Shown one piece after another: positions 7,835-16,312 of a stretch of DNA of 64,000 bases (position 1 is its first letter; each line of letters starts with the position of its first letter). The translations under genes and the position numbers were made by a program. A model generated the notes under the pieces. It saw only the letters and a list, made by a program, of their open reading frames with translations, was not told the DNA's origin and made no database searches. The DNA is from an uncultured Alistipes sp. (lineage in GTDB: Bacteria > Bacteroidota > Bacteroidia > Bacteroidales > Rikenellaceae): contig CANASP010000008.1 of NCBI GenBank assembly GCA_947364365.1, forward strand, positions 1 through 64,000. The letters are read 5' to 3'.

Positions 7835-9046
7835 ATGATACGACAGTTTCTGAATCTCACCGCCGTACTTGCATTGACCGCAGCCGTCGCGGCTCCGGCG
7901 ACAGGTGCCCCCCGAAAACCCAAGCGCGCCCCGCAGGCCGAGCGCTCCGCCGAAGCCGACTCGCTGCGCACCCTGAACCAGCGCCTTCTCCAGCGCATGG
8001 ATTCGCTCGAAACGATCCTCTGCGCCGCATCGGCCGCCGCGGAGGCGGAGGAGACCCGTCCGACGGTCCAGGCCGAGCCGATCGATCCCGAGCAGGCCGC
8101 CGCCGACTCCATCGCCAATCTGCAGGAGCGCCTCAAGCCGCGACGCATCGCTTCGACGAGTTTCGACACCCACGACCTGGCCATCCTCGACACGCTCGAA
8201 TCGGGCAACGACGCCGTGCAGGTCGTACTCTTCAGCAACAACACCTGGAAATACGTCATCAACCGCGAAGTCTCGCGCGACAACACCATCTTCGAGAAGT
8301 ACTGGGACACCAAGGGGCTCTTCCCTTACCGCGAGGTCGACATGTCGGCCATGCCGCAGTCGGTGGTGATCGACCTGCTCGACTCGGTCACGGGCTACCA
8401 CTGCCCCTACCAGGGTTCGATCCACCCGCGCGGCAAATACGGACCGCGGCGCAACCGCCAGCACCAGGGTATCGACCTGCCGCTCAAGGTGGGCGATCCG
8501 ATCTACGCCACCTTCTCGGGCCGCGTCCGCATCTCGCAGTATAACAAGGGCGGCTACGGCAACCTGGTCATCATCCGCCACGACAACGGGCTGGAGACCT
8601 ACTACGGCCACCTCTCGGAGCGCATGGTCGAGCCCGACCAGTGGGTCGAGGCGGGACAGATCATCGGACTGGGCGGCTCGACAGGGCGCTCGACGGGTCC
8701 TCACCTCCACTTCGAGACCCGCTACTACGGCCAGTCGTTCGACCCCGAGCGCCTGATCGACTTCAAGACGGGCGAGCTGTGCCGCGAGACCTTCCTGCTG
8801 AAAAAATCCTTCTTCAGCATCTATTCCAAGGCCGGCCAGGATTTCGAAGACGAGATCGCCAACGAGGAGCAGGACAAGAAGGAGGCCGCAGAGAAGGCCG
8901 CCATGCGCTACCACAAGATCCGCTCGGGCGACACGCTGGGTGCCATCGCCCGCAAATACGGCACAACGGTCACCAACATCTGCCGCCTGAACGGCATCAA
9001 GTCGACCACCGTGCTGCGCATCGGCCGCTCGCTGCGCGTGAGATAG
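7835..9046 (+). CDS. Secreted M23 metallopeptidase with C-terminal LysM
   Basis: A 403-residue envelope protein: Sec signal peptide (residues 1-~25), a charged alpha-helical segment to ~70, a middle region, then an M23/LytM domain (~200-310) and a C-terminal LysM repeat (YHKIRSGDTLGAIARKYG, ~356-402). The zinc site is intact: HxxxD (His210, Asp214) and HxH (His290, His292). Such enzymes cut peptidoglycan crosslinks, or act as activators if inactive; here the metal ligands suggest activity. It starts six bases after the DUF3109 stop and is the last gene of the yicC-ddl operon, which fits cell-wall maintenance. Confidence 0.9.
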   Translation: MIRQFLNLTAVLALTAAVAAPATGAPRKPKRAPQAERSAEADSLRTLNQRLLQRMDSLETILCAASAAAEAEETRPTVQAEPIDPEQAAADSIANLQERLKPRRIASTSFDTHDLAILDTLESGNDAVQVVLFSNNTWKYVINREVSRDNTIFEKYWDTKGLFPYREVDMSAMPQSVVIDLLDSVTGYHCPYQGSIHPRGKYGPRRNRQHQGIDLPLKVGDPIYATFSGRVRISQYNKGGYGNLVIIRHDNGLETYYGHLSERMVEPDQWVEAGQIIGLGGSTGRSTGPHLHFETRYYGQSFDPERLIDFKTGELCRETFLLKKSFFSIYSKAGQDFEDEIANEEQDKKEAAEKAAMRYHKIRSGDTLGAIARKYGTTVTNICRLNGIKSTTVLRIGRSLRVR

Positions 9047-9060
9047 CCGCCGTCCTCCGG

Positions 9061-9102
9061 AAAAACGATCGCCGGACCTCCCGCAAGGGAAGTCCGGCGA
9101 TC
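9061..9102 (-). terminator. Hairpin terminator between convergent genes
   Basis: An 11-bp perfect stem (9067-9077 with 9092-9102) plus an inner TCCC/GGGA extension. On the minus strand the stem is followed by TTTTT, so it can end proC transcripts; on the plus strand there is no T run. Confidence 0.6.
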
Positions 9103-9128
9103 TCGTTCGGATCTATCCTGATAAAAGT

Positions 9129-9240
9129 CACGCATCGGACCGGTCCGATGCGTAGCGGCCCGCAACCCCCGGCGGAGGGCTGCTCGGCCCGCATACGCTC
9201 ACCGGCGACCTCCGCTGGCTGCGAGCCTCAAACCTGCCCC
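9129..9240. repeat. Structured intergenic element, copy X
   Basis: About 110 bases of non-coding sequence closely matching 27893-27992. It opens with a perfect 22-base palindrome (9131-9152). After GCGGCCCGC comes a second inverted repeat, GGCGGAGGG (9171-9179) with CCTCCGC near 9210-9216. It fills the gap between the M23 gene and proC. In copy Y the first stem differs on both arms but still pairs. It overlaps no supported gene. Confidence 0.75.
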
Positions 9241-9248
9241 TTCTACCG

Positions 9249-10028
9249 TCACTCGCCCTCGATCGCATCCACCGCAGCGATCACGGCGCTGCGCAGCCCG
9301 CGGTGCTCCAGCGCGGCCACGCCGCGGATGGTCGTGCCGCCGGGCGAGCACACGGCATCCTTCATCTGGCCGGGATGCTGTCCCGTCGCCAGCTGGAGCC
9401 GCCCCATGCCGACCACGGTCTGGCTCGCCATGCGGTAGGCATCGGCCCGCGCGATCCCGTGCTTTACGGCCGCGTCGGCCAGCGCCTCGACGAACAGCGC
9501 GACGAACGCAGGACCGCAGCCGCACACCGTCCCGGCCACCGAAAGCAGGGGAGTGTCCACCACCTGCACGATGCCCAGCCGGCCAAACAACCGTTCGAAA
9601 GCCCGCCACTGCGCCGCGTCGAGCGAATGGCGCCGCTCGCACACCACCACGCCCTCGCACACCGCCACCGGTGTATTGGGCACCGTACTCACATGGGCCG
9701 TTCCGGGCGCGAGCAGCGCCTCGTAGCGGTCGAAGGTCCATCCGGCAGCCACCGAGACGACGATCTTACCCACGAGCCGCTCCCGGAGGGGTTGCAGCAC
9801 CTCCTCGACCTGGTGGGGCTTCACCGCCACGACCACCATGTCGGCGAAATCGACCAGCTCGGTCGCCGTATCGAACGCACGGATCCCGCACGCAGCCGTC
9901 GCGCGGCCCAATTTTTCCCGATCGCGGGCACAGGCGCCGATCGACGCGCCGTCCAGCGCCCGGCTGCCGACCAGCCCCTCGGCCAACGCCCGGGCCATAT
10001 TGCCGAACCCTATGAATCCCAGTTTCAT
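9249..10028 (-). CDS. proC: Pyrroline-5-carboxylate reductase
   Basis: Reduces 1-pyrroline-5-carboxylate to proline with NAD(P)H. The 259-residue protein starts MKLGFIGFGNMARAL (Rossmann motif) and has the C-terminal helical-domain signature CSPGGTTIRGVAALE. Length is normal. It follows yggS by 12 bases; yggS-proC pairing is common. It is the last gene of the leftward GH3-yggS-proC group. Confidence 0.95.
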   Translation of the reverse strand: MKLGFIGFGNMARALAEGLVGSRALDGASIGACARDREKLGRATAACGIRAFDTATELVDFADMVVVAVKPHQVEEVLQPLRERLVGKIVVSVAAGWTFDRYEALLAPGTAHVSTVPNTPVAVCEGVVVCERRHSLDAAQWRAFERLFGRLGIVQVVDTPLLSVAGTVCGCGPAFVALFVEALADAAVKHGIARADAYRMASQTVVGMGRLQLATGQHPGQMKDAVCSPGGTTIRGVAALEHRGLRSAVIAAVDAIEGE

Positions 10029-10040
10029 ATCCGGATGATT

Positions 10041-10709
10041 TTATTTGAGCGAATAGTCGCGCGCGCCGAAGATCAGCGATCCCACGCGCACCATCGTCGA
10101 TCCGCAGGCCACGGCCGTGGGGTAGTCGTCCGACATGCCCATCGACAACGTGTCGAACGCCTCGCCGAAGCGCGGCCGCAATGCCTCGAACCGGCTGCGC
10201 AGCGTCTCGAAATCACGCCGCACCACCGCCTCGTCGTCGGTGTGGGTCGCGATGCCCATCACGCCCCGTACCCTCACGTTGGGCATCGCGGCAAGGGGAT
10301 CCCCCGCGAGCCACGCCCTGAGCTCGTCCCACGCCCAGCCGGTCTTGGTCTCCTCCTGCGCCACATGGATCTCGAGCAGGATATCGATCACGCGGCCGCA
10401 CCGCGCGGCCTCCTTCTGGATCGTCTCGGCGAGCCGCGCGCTGTCGACCGAGTGGATCAGCGCGACGAACGGCGCGATCATCCGCACCTTGTTGGTCTGC
10501 AAGTGACCGATCATGTGCCACACGATGTCGCGCGGCAAGGTTTCGTACTTGACCCGCAGCTCCTGCGGACGGCTTTCACCGAAGAGACGCTGCCCGGCCC
10601 CGTAGGCCTCGGCGATCGCCTCCGCAAGGTGGGTTTTCGACACGGCGACGAGCTCGACGCCCGCGGGCAGTGTCGCCCGCACCGATTTCAATTGACTGAC
10701 TATCGACAT
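10041..10709 (-). CDS. yggS: PLP homeostasis protein (YggS/PROSC family)
   Basis: A 222-residue single-domain alanine-racemase-fold protein that binds pyridoxal phosphate and keeps PLP and amino-acid pools in balance. The PLP lysine is in LVAVSKTHLAEAI. The HMIGHLQTNKV segment and the SMGMSDDYPTAVACGSTMVR segment are typical. The frame is open upstream to 10847, but the Met at 10709 gives the family start. It lies 25 bases after the GH3 stop and 12 before proC. Confidence 0.94.
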   Translation of the reverse strand: MSIVSQLKSVRATLPAGVELVAVSKTHLAEAIAEAYGAGQRLFGESRPQELRVKYETLPRDIVWHMIGHLQTNKVRMIAPFVALIHSVDSARLAETIQKEAARCGRVIDILLEIHVAQEETKTGWAWDELRAWLAGDPLAAMPNVRVRGVMGIATHTDDEAVVRRDFETLRSRFEALRPRFGEAFDTLSMGMSDDYPTAVACGSTMVRVGSLIFGARDYSLK

Positions 10710-10734
10710 AACGAACCTTTTCTGCTGTTCCGCA

Positions 10735-13044
10735 TCACTTCCCCGACGGCGCATACTCGACCGTCTGCCGGCATACGATCTCCTCGGCCGACTTTCCGAA
10801 CATGAATTCGAACCCTCCGGGCTCGGTGACATAATCCATTCGGGCATTCCATAGGCCCAGCTCCCGGGGCGAGATCGTAAAGACGACGCGCTGCGATTCG
10901 CCGGGCTGCAACTCGATCTTTCGGAATCGCTTCAACGCCATCACGGGCGTCGTCACCGAGCTCACCGCATCGCGGACATAGAACTGCACGACCTCCTTCC
11001 CGCTCCGTTCGCCCGTGTTCTTCACCTCGACCGACACCTCGACCGGCTCGTCGCCGAAAAGCGGCGACGAAACCCGCATGTCCGAATAGTCGAACGTCGT
11101 ATAGGAGAGTCCGAAGCCGAACGGGAAGAGGGGAGCGGGCGACGAGAAGACATAATCGCGGCCGGCACGCTCTTTCGTGCCGGGCTCGCGGTTGATCCCC
11201 TTGGCGGAGGGCTTGTAGTCGTAAGCCACGGGGATATGGCCCACCGACTGCGGGAAGGTGGCGTTGAGACGGCCCGAGGGATTGACCTTTCCGAACAGAA
11301 TGTCGGCGACCGCCGCACCGCCCCGCTCGCCCGGGTACCAGGCTTCGAGGATGGCCGGCACGTGCTCCTTCTCCCACGAGATGCTCCAGGGACGGCCGTG
11401 TACCAGCACCAGAACGATCGGCTTGCCGGTCCCGACCAGCGCCCGGACCAGATCCCGTTGCACGCCGGGCGGGTCGATATCCGTCAGGTCGTATCCCTCG
11501 CCGCAGGTGAACGGGTCGCCCGCCTCGTTTTCGCCGGGACCCCGTCCCCAGCCCAATCCGGAAAGGATCACGCTGGTACCGCCCAGCACGACCACCACGG
11601 CATCGCTCTGCTCCGCAGCAGCCACCGCCTCCGCGAACCCGCTGCGATCCAGTCCCGAGATGCTGCAACCCTTCGCGTAGCGCACCTCGACATCCGGCCC
11701 GACCGAACGGCGGATACCCTCCAGAACGGTCACACCCGACTCGTTGTCGCGCGTATAGGAGTAATCGCCGTACTGCACCTGATCGGCGTTCGGACCGACA
11801 ACGGCGATGCTCCGCAGCGTCTCGGCACGTAACGGCAACAATCCATTGTCGTTCTGCAACAATACGATCGACTCCTCGGCCACGCGCTGCGCCAACGCCA
11901 CATGCTCGGCCGTATGCACCCGCCGGCGAACCTCCTCCATCGAGGCATCGGGCTTTTCGAAGAGCCCCGCGCGGAACTTGGCCGTCAGAATACGGCGCAC
12001 CGCCCGGTCGATGAGCTCCTCGGGAATCCGGCCCGCACGGACCGACTCCACGAGCCGGATGAAGTTTTCGGGGACCGCCGCCTCAAGATCCACACCGGCC
12101 GACACGGCCGCTTCGGCCGCCTGGGTTCCGTCGACCGCAATCTTGTGGAACGAGGCGAGCTGACCGACTCCGCCGTAATCGGAAAAGACGTATCCCTGAA
12201 AATCCCATTCGTCGCGCAGCACCTCGGTCAGCAAAAACCGGCTCGCATGGGCCGGGACGCCGTCGATCTCGTTATAGGAGGGCATCACCGAATAGACGTT
12301 GGCCTCCTGCACGGCCATCCGGAACGGTTCCAGCCACAACGACCGGAGCTCGCGCTCGCCCAACGAAGCCGGAGCCAGGTTGATACCGGCCCAGGGAAGG
12401 CTGTATCCGGCGAAATGCTTGGCCGTGCACATCACCTTGCCCGCGGGAATCGCCTGCCGCGTCACGTCGGGCGCCCCTTGCATGCCTCGGACAAACGCCG
12501 CACCGATCGTCCCCGTCAGATAGGGGTCTTCGGCATAGCACTCCTCGTTACGGCCGTAACGGGCATCGCGGATCAGATCGAAAAGCGGCGACAGCGCCTG
12601 ATCGACACCCACGGCCGAGGCTTCGTCCGCAATGGCTGCCGCCATCCGCTCGATCAGCTCCGGATTCCACGTGCTTCCCTGCGCAATCGCCTGGGGATAG
12701 ATGGTCGCGCCGTAGGCCAGCAGTCCATGCAGACACTCCGCGATCTGAATCGGCGGAATGCCCAGCCGCGTATTCTCCCGCGCATGGCGTTTGGCCTCGA
12801 CCGACTGCCCGACGATCTGCTCCAGGCTCTCGAACGGGCTCGCGCACACGCCGTAAGAAGCCTCCGAACGCGGATAGGCCCACAGGCTCGTCATCGACAT
12901 CTGGTCGATCTTCTCCTCCAGCGTCATCCGCCGGAGCAGATCCTCCACGCGTTCCTCCACGGGAAGTTTCGGATCCTTATAGGGTTGTGCCTCCGCCATT
13001 CCGCCCAGCAGGAGGGCACACATCGAATACAGTAGCGTTTTCAT
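10735..13044 (-). CDS. bglX: Secreted GH3 beta-glucosidase
   Basis: A 769-residue GH3 glycosidase of the BglX type that would remove terminal beta-linked glucose or related sugars, probably in the periplasm. It has a signal peptide ending AEAQ at ~20, an N-terminal TIM-barrel domain with the nucleophile region VFSDYGG, an alpha/beta sandwich (VVVVLGGTS) and a C-terminal fibronectin-III-like domain (VEVKNTGERSGKEVVQFYV). The upstream frame to 13182 is inside a repeat element and is not coding. A promoter lies at 13066-13097. Exact substrate is not predictable from sequence alone. Confidence 0.93.
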   Translation of the reverse strand: MKTLLYSMCALLLGGMAEAQPYKDPKLPVEERVEDLLRRMTLEEKIDQMSMTSLWAYPRSEASYGVCASPFESLEQIVGQSVEAKRHARENTRLGIPPIQIAECLHGLLAYGATIYPQAIAQGSTWNPELIERMAAAIADEASAVGVDQALSPLFDLIRDARYGRNEECYAEDPYLTGTIGAAFVRGMQGAPDVTRQAIPAGKVMCTAKHFAGYSLPWAGINLAPASLGERELRSLWLEPFRMAVQEANVYSVMPSYNEIDGVPAHASRFLLTEVLRDEWDFQGYVFSDYGGVGQLASFHKIAVDGTQAAEAAVSAGVDLEAAVPENFIRLVESVRAGRIPEELIDRAVRRILTAKFRAGLFEKPDASMEEVRRRVHTAEHVALAQRVAEESIVLLQNDNGLLPLRAETLRSIAVVGPNADQVQYGDYSYTRDNESGVTVLEGIRRSVGPDVEVRYAKGCSISGLDRSGFAEAVAAAEQSDAVVVVLGGTSVILSGLGWGRGPGENEAGDPFTCGEGYDLTDIDPPGVQRDLVRALVGTGKPIVLVLVHGRPWSISWEKEHVPAILEAWYPGERGGAAVADILFGKVNPSGRLNATFPQSVGHIPVAYDYKPSAKGINREPGTKERAGRDYVFSSPAPLFPFGFGLSYTTFDYSDMRVSSPLFGDEPVEVSVEVKNTGERSGKEVVQFYVRDAVSSVTTPVMALKRFRKIELQPGESQRVVFTISPRELGLWNARMDYVTEPGGFEFMFGKSAEEIVCRQTVEYAPSGK

Positions 13045-13065
13045 ACGAAAATCATTATATAAGCA

Positions 13066-13097
13066 CAAAATTACGACGAAGCGAAGACAAAAACAAA
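13066..13097 (-). promoter_or_regulatory. Promoter of the GH3-yggS-proC group
   Basis: Minus strand: TTTG (13094-13097), 20-base spacer, TAATTTTG (13066-13073); 22 bases upstream of the GH3 start. Confidence 0.65.
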
Positions 13098-13139
13098 CCC
13101 GCCCGCATTTTCCAGGGCTGAACATACCCGAAAGGCCGA

Positions 13140-13206
13140 CGAAGATACTTCGGCCTCGGCAATGCGCAAATAAATTTGGCATTGCCCTCGGCTCTTCGTA
13201 TCTTTG
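13140..13206. repeat. 67-nt palindromic promoter-bearing element, copy A
   Basis: Nested inverted repeats: AAGATAC with GTATCTT at the ends, GGCAATGC with GCATTGCC inside, CAAAT with ATTTG at the centre. The reverse complement matches 19529-19595 at 65 of 67 positions. The plus strand carries TTTG-N20-TATCTTTG driving the C69 gene; the minus strand carries TTTG-N19-TATCTTCG, so it may be bidirectional. Confidence 0.85.
13175..13206 (+). promoter_or_regulatory. Promoter of the C69 peptidase-lpdA-GH127 operon
   Basis: TTTG (13175-13178), 20-base spacer, TATCTTTG (13199-13206); 20 bases upstream of the C69 start. It is part of the palindromic element. Confidence 0.75.
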
Positions 13207-13226
13207 ATGCCAAACTCGCTTTTCCT

Positions 13227-14915
13227 ATGAAAAAACTCACTCTGCTCATGGCAGGTTTTGCCCTGCTGTTCTGCGGTCGGACCGACGCCTGCACCAACTT
13301 CATCATCACGCGCGGCGCCTCTACCGACGGCTCGGCGATGGTCTCCTACGCCGCCGACTCGCATCAGCTCTACGGAACGCTCTACCACACCCCCGCGGGC
13401 CGCTACAAGGCCGGCGCGATGCTGCCCGTCTACGAATGGGACACGGGCCGCTACCTCACCGACATTCCGCAGGTGGCCCAGACCTACTCGACCGTCGGCA
13501 ACATGAACGAGCACTCGCTCATCATCGGCGAGACGACCTACGGCGGCCGCCCGGAACTGGGCGACCCCACGGGCAAGATCGACTACGGCTCGCTGATCTA
13601 CATCACGCTCCAGCGCGCCCGCACCGCCCGCGAAGCGATCGCGACGATCGCCGAGCTGGCCGACACCTACGGCTACGCCTCGTCGGGCGAGTCGTTCTCG
13701 ATCGTCGACCGCGACGAGGCGTGGATCATGGAGCTCATCGGCAAGGGCTTCGAAGACGACGGCCAGGGCGGCAACAAGCGCAAGGGCATCGTCTGGGTCG
13801 CCCGCCGCATCCCCGACGGCTACGTATCGGCCCATGCCAACCAGGCGCGCATCACCACCTTCCCCTTAGACGATCCCGAGAACTGCCTCTACGCCCCCGA
13901 CGTCATCACGTTCGCCCGCGAGAAGGGATATTTCTCGGGTAAGGATGCCGAGTTCTCGTTCTCCGACACCTACGCACCGCTCGATTTCAGCGGCATGCGC
14001 GGCTGCGAGGCGCGCGTGTGGGCCTTCTTCCGCACCGTCGCCGACGGCATGGACCGCTACACCGACTATGCTCTGGGACACAATCCCGAGAACCGGATGC
14101 CGCTGTGGGTCAAGCCCCGCACGAAGGTGTCGCCCAAGATGGTCTTCGACGGCATGCGCGACCACTACGAAGGCACGCCGATGGATCTCACGAAGGACCT
14201 CGGCGCCGGAGGCCACAACTGCCCCTACCGCTGGCGTCCGATGACCTTCGAGGTCGACGGCGTGGAGTACACCAACGAGCGTGCGACCGCTACGCAGCAG
14301 ACCGGCTTCTGGTTCGTGGCGCAGGCCCGTCCCCAGCTGCCCGACGACATGGGTATCCTCTGGTTCGGCGTCGACGACGCGGCCACCTCGTGCCTCACGC
14401 CCATCTACTGTTCGACGACCGAGGTTCCCGAGTGCTTCAGCGAGGACAACGGCTCGATGCTCGACTATTCGCCCACCTCGGCGTTCTGGCTCTTCAACCG
14501 CGTGACCAACTTCGCCTACATGCGCTACGATATGATCGCCGCCGACATCCGCAAGGTCGTCGACGAGTGGGAGAACGGCATGTTCGGACGCGTGCAGCAG
14601 GCCGACGCTAGCGTCGCCCTCTCGCCCAAGGCACGCCGCAAGGCCCTCACGTCGTTCTCCGTCCGCACGGCGCAGGAGCTTTTCGACCGCTGGACGACGC
14701 TCGACCGCTACCTCGTGCTGAAGTATGTCGACGGCAACCTCAAGAGCGAGCACGGCACGGTACTCGACTACCTCGACAACCCCACGCCGGCCCACTTCGT
14801 CGACAACGGCAACGGCCGCGAGATCCCCGGCAAGATCCAGTACCCGGGCTACAACGAGAAATGGAAGCGCGCCGTGGCGGCCGACAACGGCGAGATCCTC
14901 AAAGTAGTGAAATAA
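13227..14915 (+). CDS. Secreted C69 family dipeptidase
   Basis: A 562-residue N-terminal-nucleophile peptidase of family C69 (PepD-like). A signal peptide of 21 residues precedes CTNFIITRGASTDGS, so cleavage exposes Cys22, the expected nucleophile. Conserved blocks include MNEHSLIIGETTYGG and EGTPMDLTKDLGAGG. It probably hydrolyses dipeptides in the periplasm. The Met at 13227 is chosen because it starts the signal peptide; the upstream Met at 13176 falls in the promoter. lpdA follows seven bases after the stop. Confidence 0.9.
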   Translation: MKKLTLLMAGFALLFCGRTDACTNFIITRGASTDGSAMVSYAADSHQLYGTLYHTPAGRYKAGAMLPVYEWDTGRYLTDIPQVAQTYSTVGNMNEHSLIIGETTYGGRPELGDPTGKIDYGSLIYITLQRARTAREAIATIAELADTYGYASSGESFSIVDRDEAWIMELIGKGFEDDGQGGNKRKGIVWVARRIPDGYVSAHANQARITTFPLDDPENCLYAPDVITFAREKGYFSGKDAEFSFSDTYAPLDFSGMRGCEARVWAFFRTVADGMDRYTDYALGHNPENRMPLWVKPRTKVSPKMVFDGMRDHYEGTPMDLTKDLGAGGHNCPYRWRPMTFEVDGVEYTNERATATQQTGFWFVAQARPQLPDDMGILWFGVDDAATSCLTPIYCSTTEVPECFSEDNGSMLDYSPTSAFWLFNRVTNFAYMRYDMIAADIRKVVDEWENGMFGRVQQADASVALSPKARRKALTSFSVRTAQELFDRWTTLDRYLVLKYVDGNLKSEHGTVLDYLDNPTPAHFVDNGNGREIPGKIQYPGYNEKWKRAVAADNGEILKVVK

Positions 14916-14921
14916 GGAACC

Positions 14922-16298
14922 ATGAAATACGACATCATCATCATCGGCAGCGGCCCGGGCGGTTACGTCGCGGCGATCCGCGCCTCGCAGCTGGGCCGCA
15001 AGGTGGCCCTCGTCGAGCGGGCCGAGGCGGGCGGCGTCTGCCTCAACTGGGGCTGCATCCCCACCAAGGCGCTGCTCAAGAGCGCCCAGGTCTACAACTA
15101 CTGCAAGACCGCCGACCACTACGGCATCGAGCTCGCAGGCGACGTGACGCCCGATCTCGGGAAGATCGTCGACCGCTCGCGCACCGTGGCCGAGACCATG
15201 TCCAAGGGGGTGCAGTTCCTCCTCAAGAAAAACAACATCGACCTCATCGCGGGTTTCGGCCGCCTTGCGGCACCGGGATGCGTGGAGGTCGAGGGTGTGC
15301 GATACGAAGCCGATCACATCATCCTGGCCACGGGGGCCCGCCCGCGCGAGATGCCTTTCATTCCCGTCGACGGCGAGCGGGTCATCACGTCGAAGCAGGC
15401 CCTCGCGCTTCGCAAGCTCCCCGCGTCGATCGTCGTGGTCGGTTCGGGAGCCATCGGCAGCGAGCTGGCCTGGTTCTACGCCGCCCTGGGGTCGAAGGTC
15501 ACCGTCGTGGAGTACCTTCCCCGCATGATGCCGCTCGAGGACGAGGAGGTGTCGAAGACCATGGAGCGCGCCTTCCGCAAGCTGCGGGCTACGGTGCTCA
15601 CCTCCACCACGGTCAAATCCGTGCGTGTCAACGACGCGGGGATGTGCGAAGTCGATATCGAGGGCAAGAAGGGGGCCGAGACGCTCACTTCGGAGGTCGT
15701 GCTCTCGGCCGTCGGCATCCAGGCCAACATCGAGGGCATCGGGCTCGAAGAGCTGGGCGTCGCCGTCGAGCGCGGCAAGGTGACGGTCGACGCGTTCTAC
15801 CGCACCAACGTCGCCGGCATCTACGCCATCGGCGACATCGTCCCGGGTCCGGCGCTGGCCCACGTCGCCTCAGCCGAGGCCGTGTGCTGCGTCGAGGCGA
15901 TCTGCGGGCTCGATCCCGCGCCGGTCGACTACATGACCGTCCCCTCGTGCGTCTTCACCTCGCCCGAGGTGGCCTCGGTGGGCTACACCGAGCAGCAGTT
16001 GCAGGAGCGGGGCATCGCCTACAAGGTCGGGCGCTTCCCCTTCACCGCCTCGGGCAAGGCTACGGCCGCAGGCGACCGCGACGGCTTCGTCAAGCTGCTT
16101 TTCGGCGACGACGACCGCCTGCTGGGCGCCCACATGGTCGGCGCCAACGTCACCGAGATGCTCGGCGAGCCCACACTGGCCCGCACGCTGGGCGCCACGG
16201 CCCACCGGATCGCCCGCACGATCCACGCACACCCGACCCTGCACGAAGGAGTGATGGAGGCCGCCGAAGCGGCGACGGGGCAGGCCATCCACCTCTAA
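14922..16298 (+). CDS. lpdA: Dihydrolipoyl dehydrogenase (E3)
   Basis: FAD-dependent oxidoreductase that reoxidises dihydrolipoyl groups of 2-oxoacid dehydrogenase or glycine cleavage complexes. The 458-residue protein has the FAD motif GSGPGGYVAAIRA, the redox disulfide GGVCLNWGCIPTK (~residues 39-51), an NAD motif VVGSGAIGSELAW and the C-terminal HAHPTLHEGVMEA containing the His-Glu pair. No E1 or E2 genes are nearby, so its partner complex lies elsewhere. It sits between two secreted hydrolases in the same orientation. Confidence 0.95.
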   Translation: MKYDIIIIGSGPGGYVAAIRASQLGRKVALVERAEAGGVCLNWGCIPTKALLKSAQVYNYCKTADHYGIELAGDVTPDLGKIVDRSRTVAETMSKGVQFLLKKNNIDLIAGFGRLAAPGCVEVEGVRYEADHIILATGARPREMPFIPVDGERVITSKQALALRKLPASIVVVGSGAIGSELAWFYAALGSKVTVVEYLPRMMPLEDEEVSKTMERAFRKLRATVLTSTTVKSVRVNDAGMCEVDIEGKKGAETLTSEVVLSAVGIQANIEGIGLEELGVAVERGKVTVDAFYRTNVAGIYAIGDIVPGPALAHVASAEAVCCVEAICGLDPAPVDYMTVPSCVFTSPEVASVGYTEQQLQERGIAYKVGRFPFTASGKATAAGDRDGFVKLLFGDDDRLLGAHMVGANVTEMLGEPTLARTLGATAHRIARTIHAHPTLHEGVMEAAEAATGQAIHL

Positions 16299-16312
16299 AA
16301 CAAACCGTCAGA

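Noticed and set aside
8908-9194. Small minus-strand frames beginning MRAE(Q/R)PSAGG in both structured elements
   Set aside because: The similarity comes from the repeated non-coding element; downstream parts diverge and stop codons differ.
13227-14915. C69 peptidase as a lipoprotein because of LLFC near residue 16
   Set aside because: Phe before Cys does not fit a lipobox, and the conserved CTNF at Cys22 requires cleavage after Ala21.
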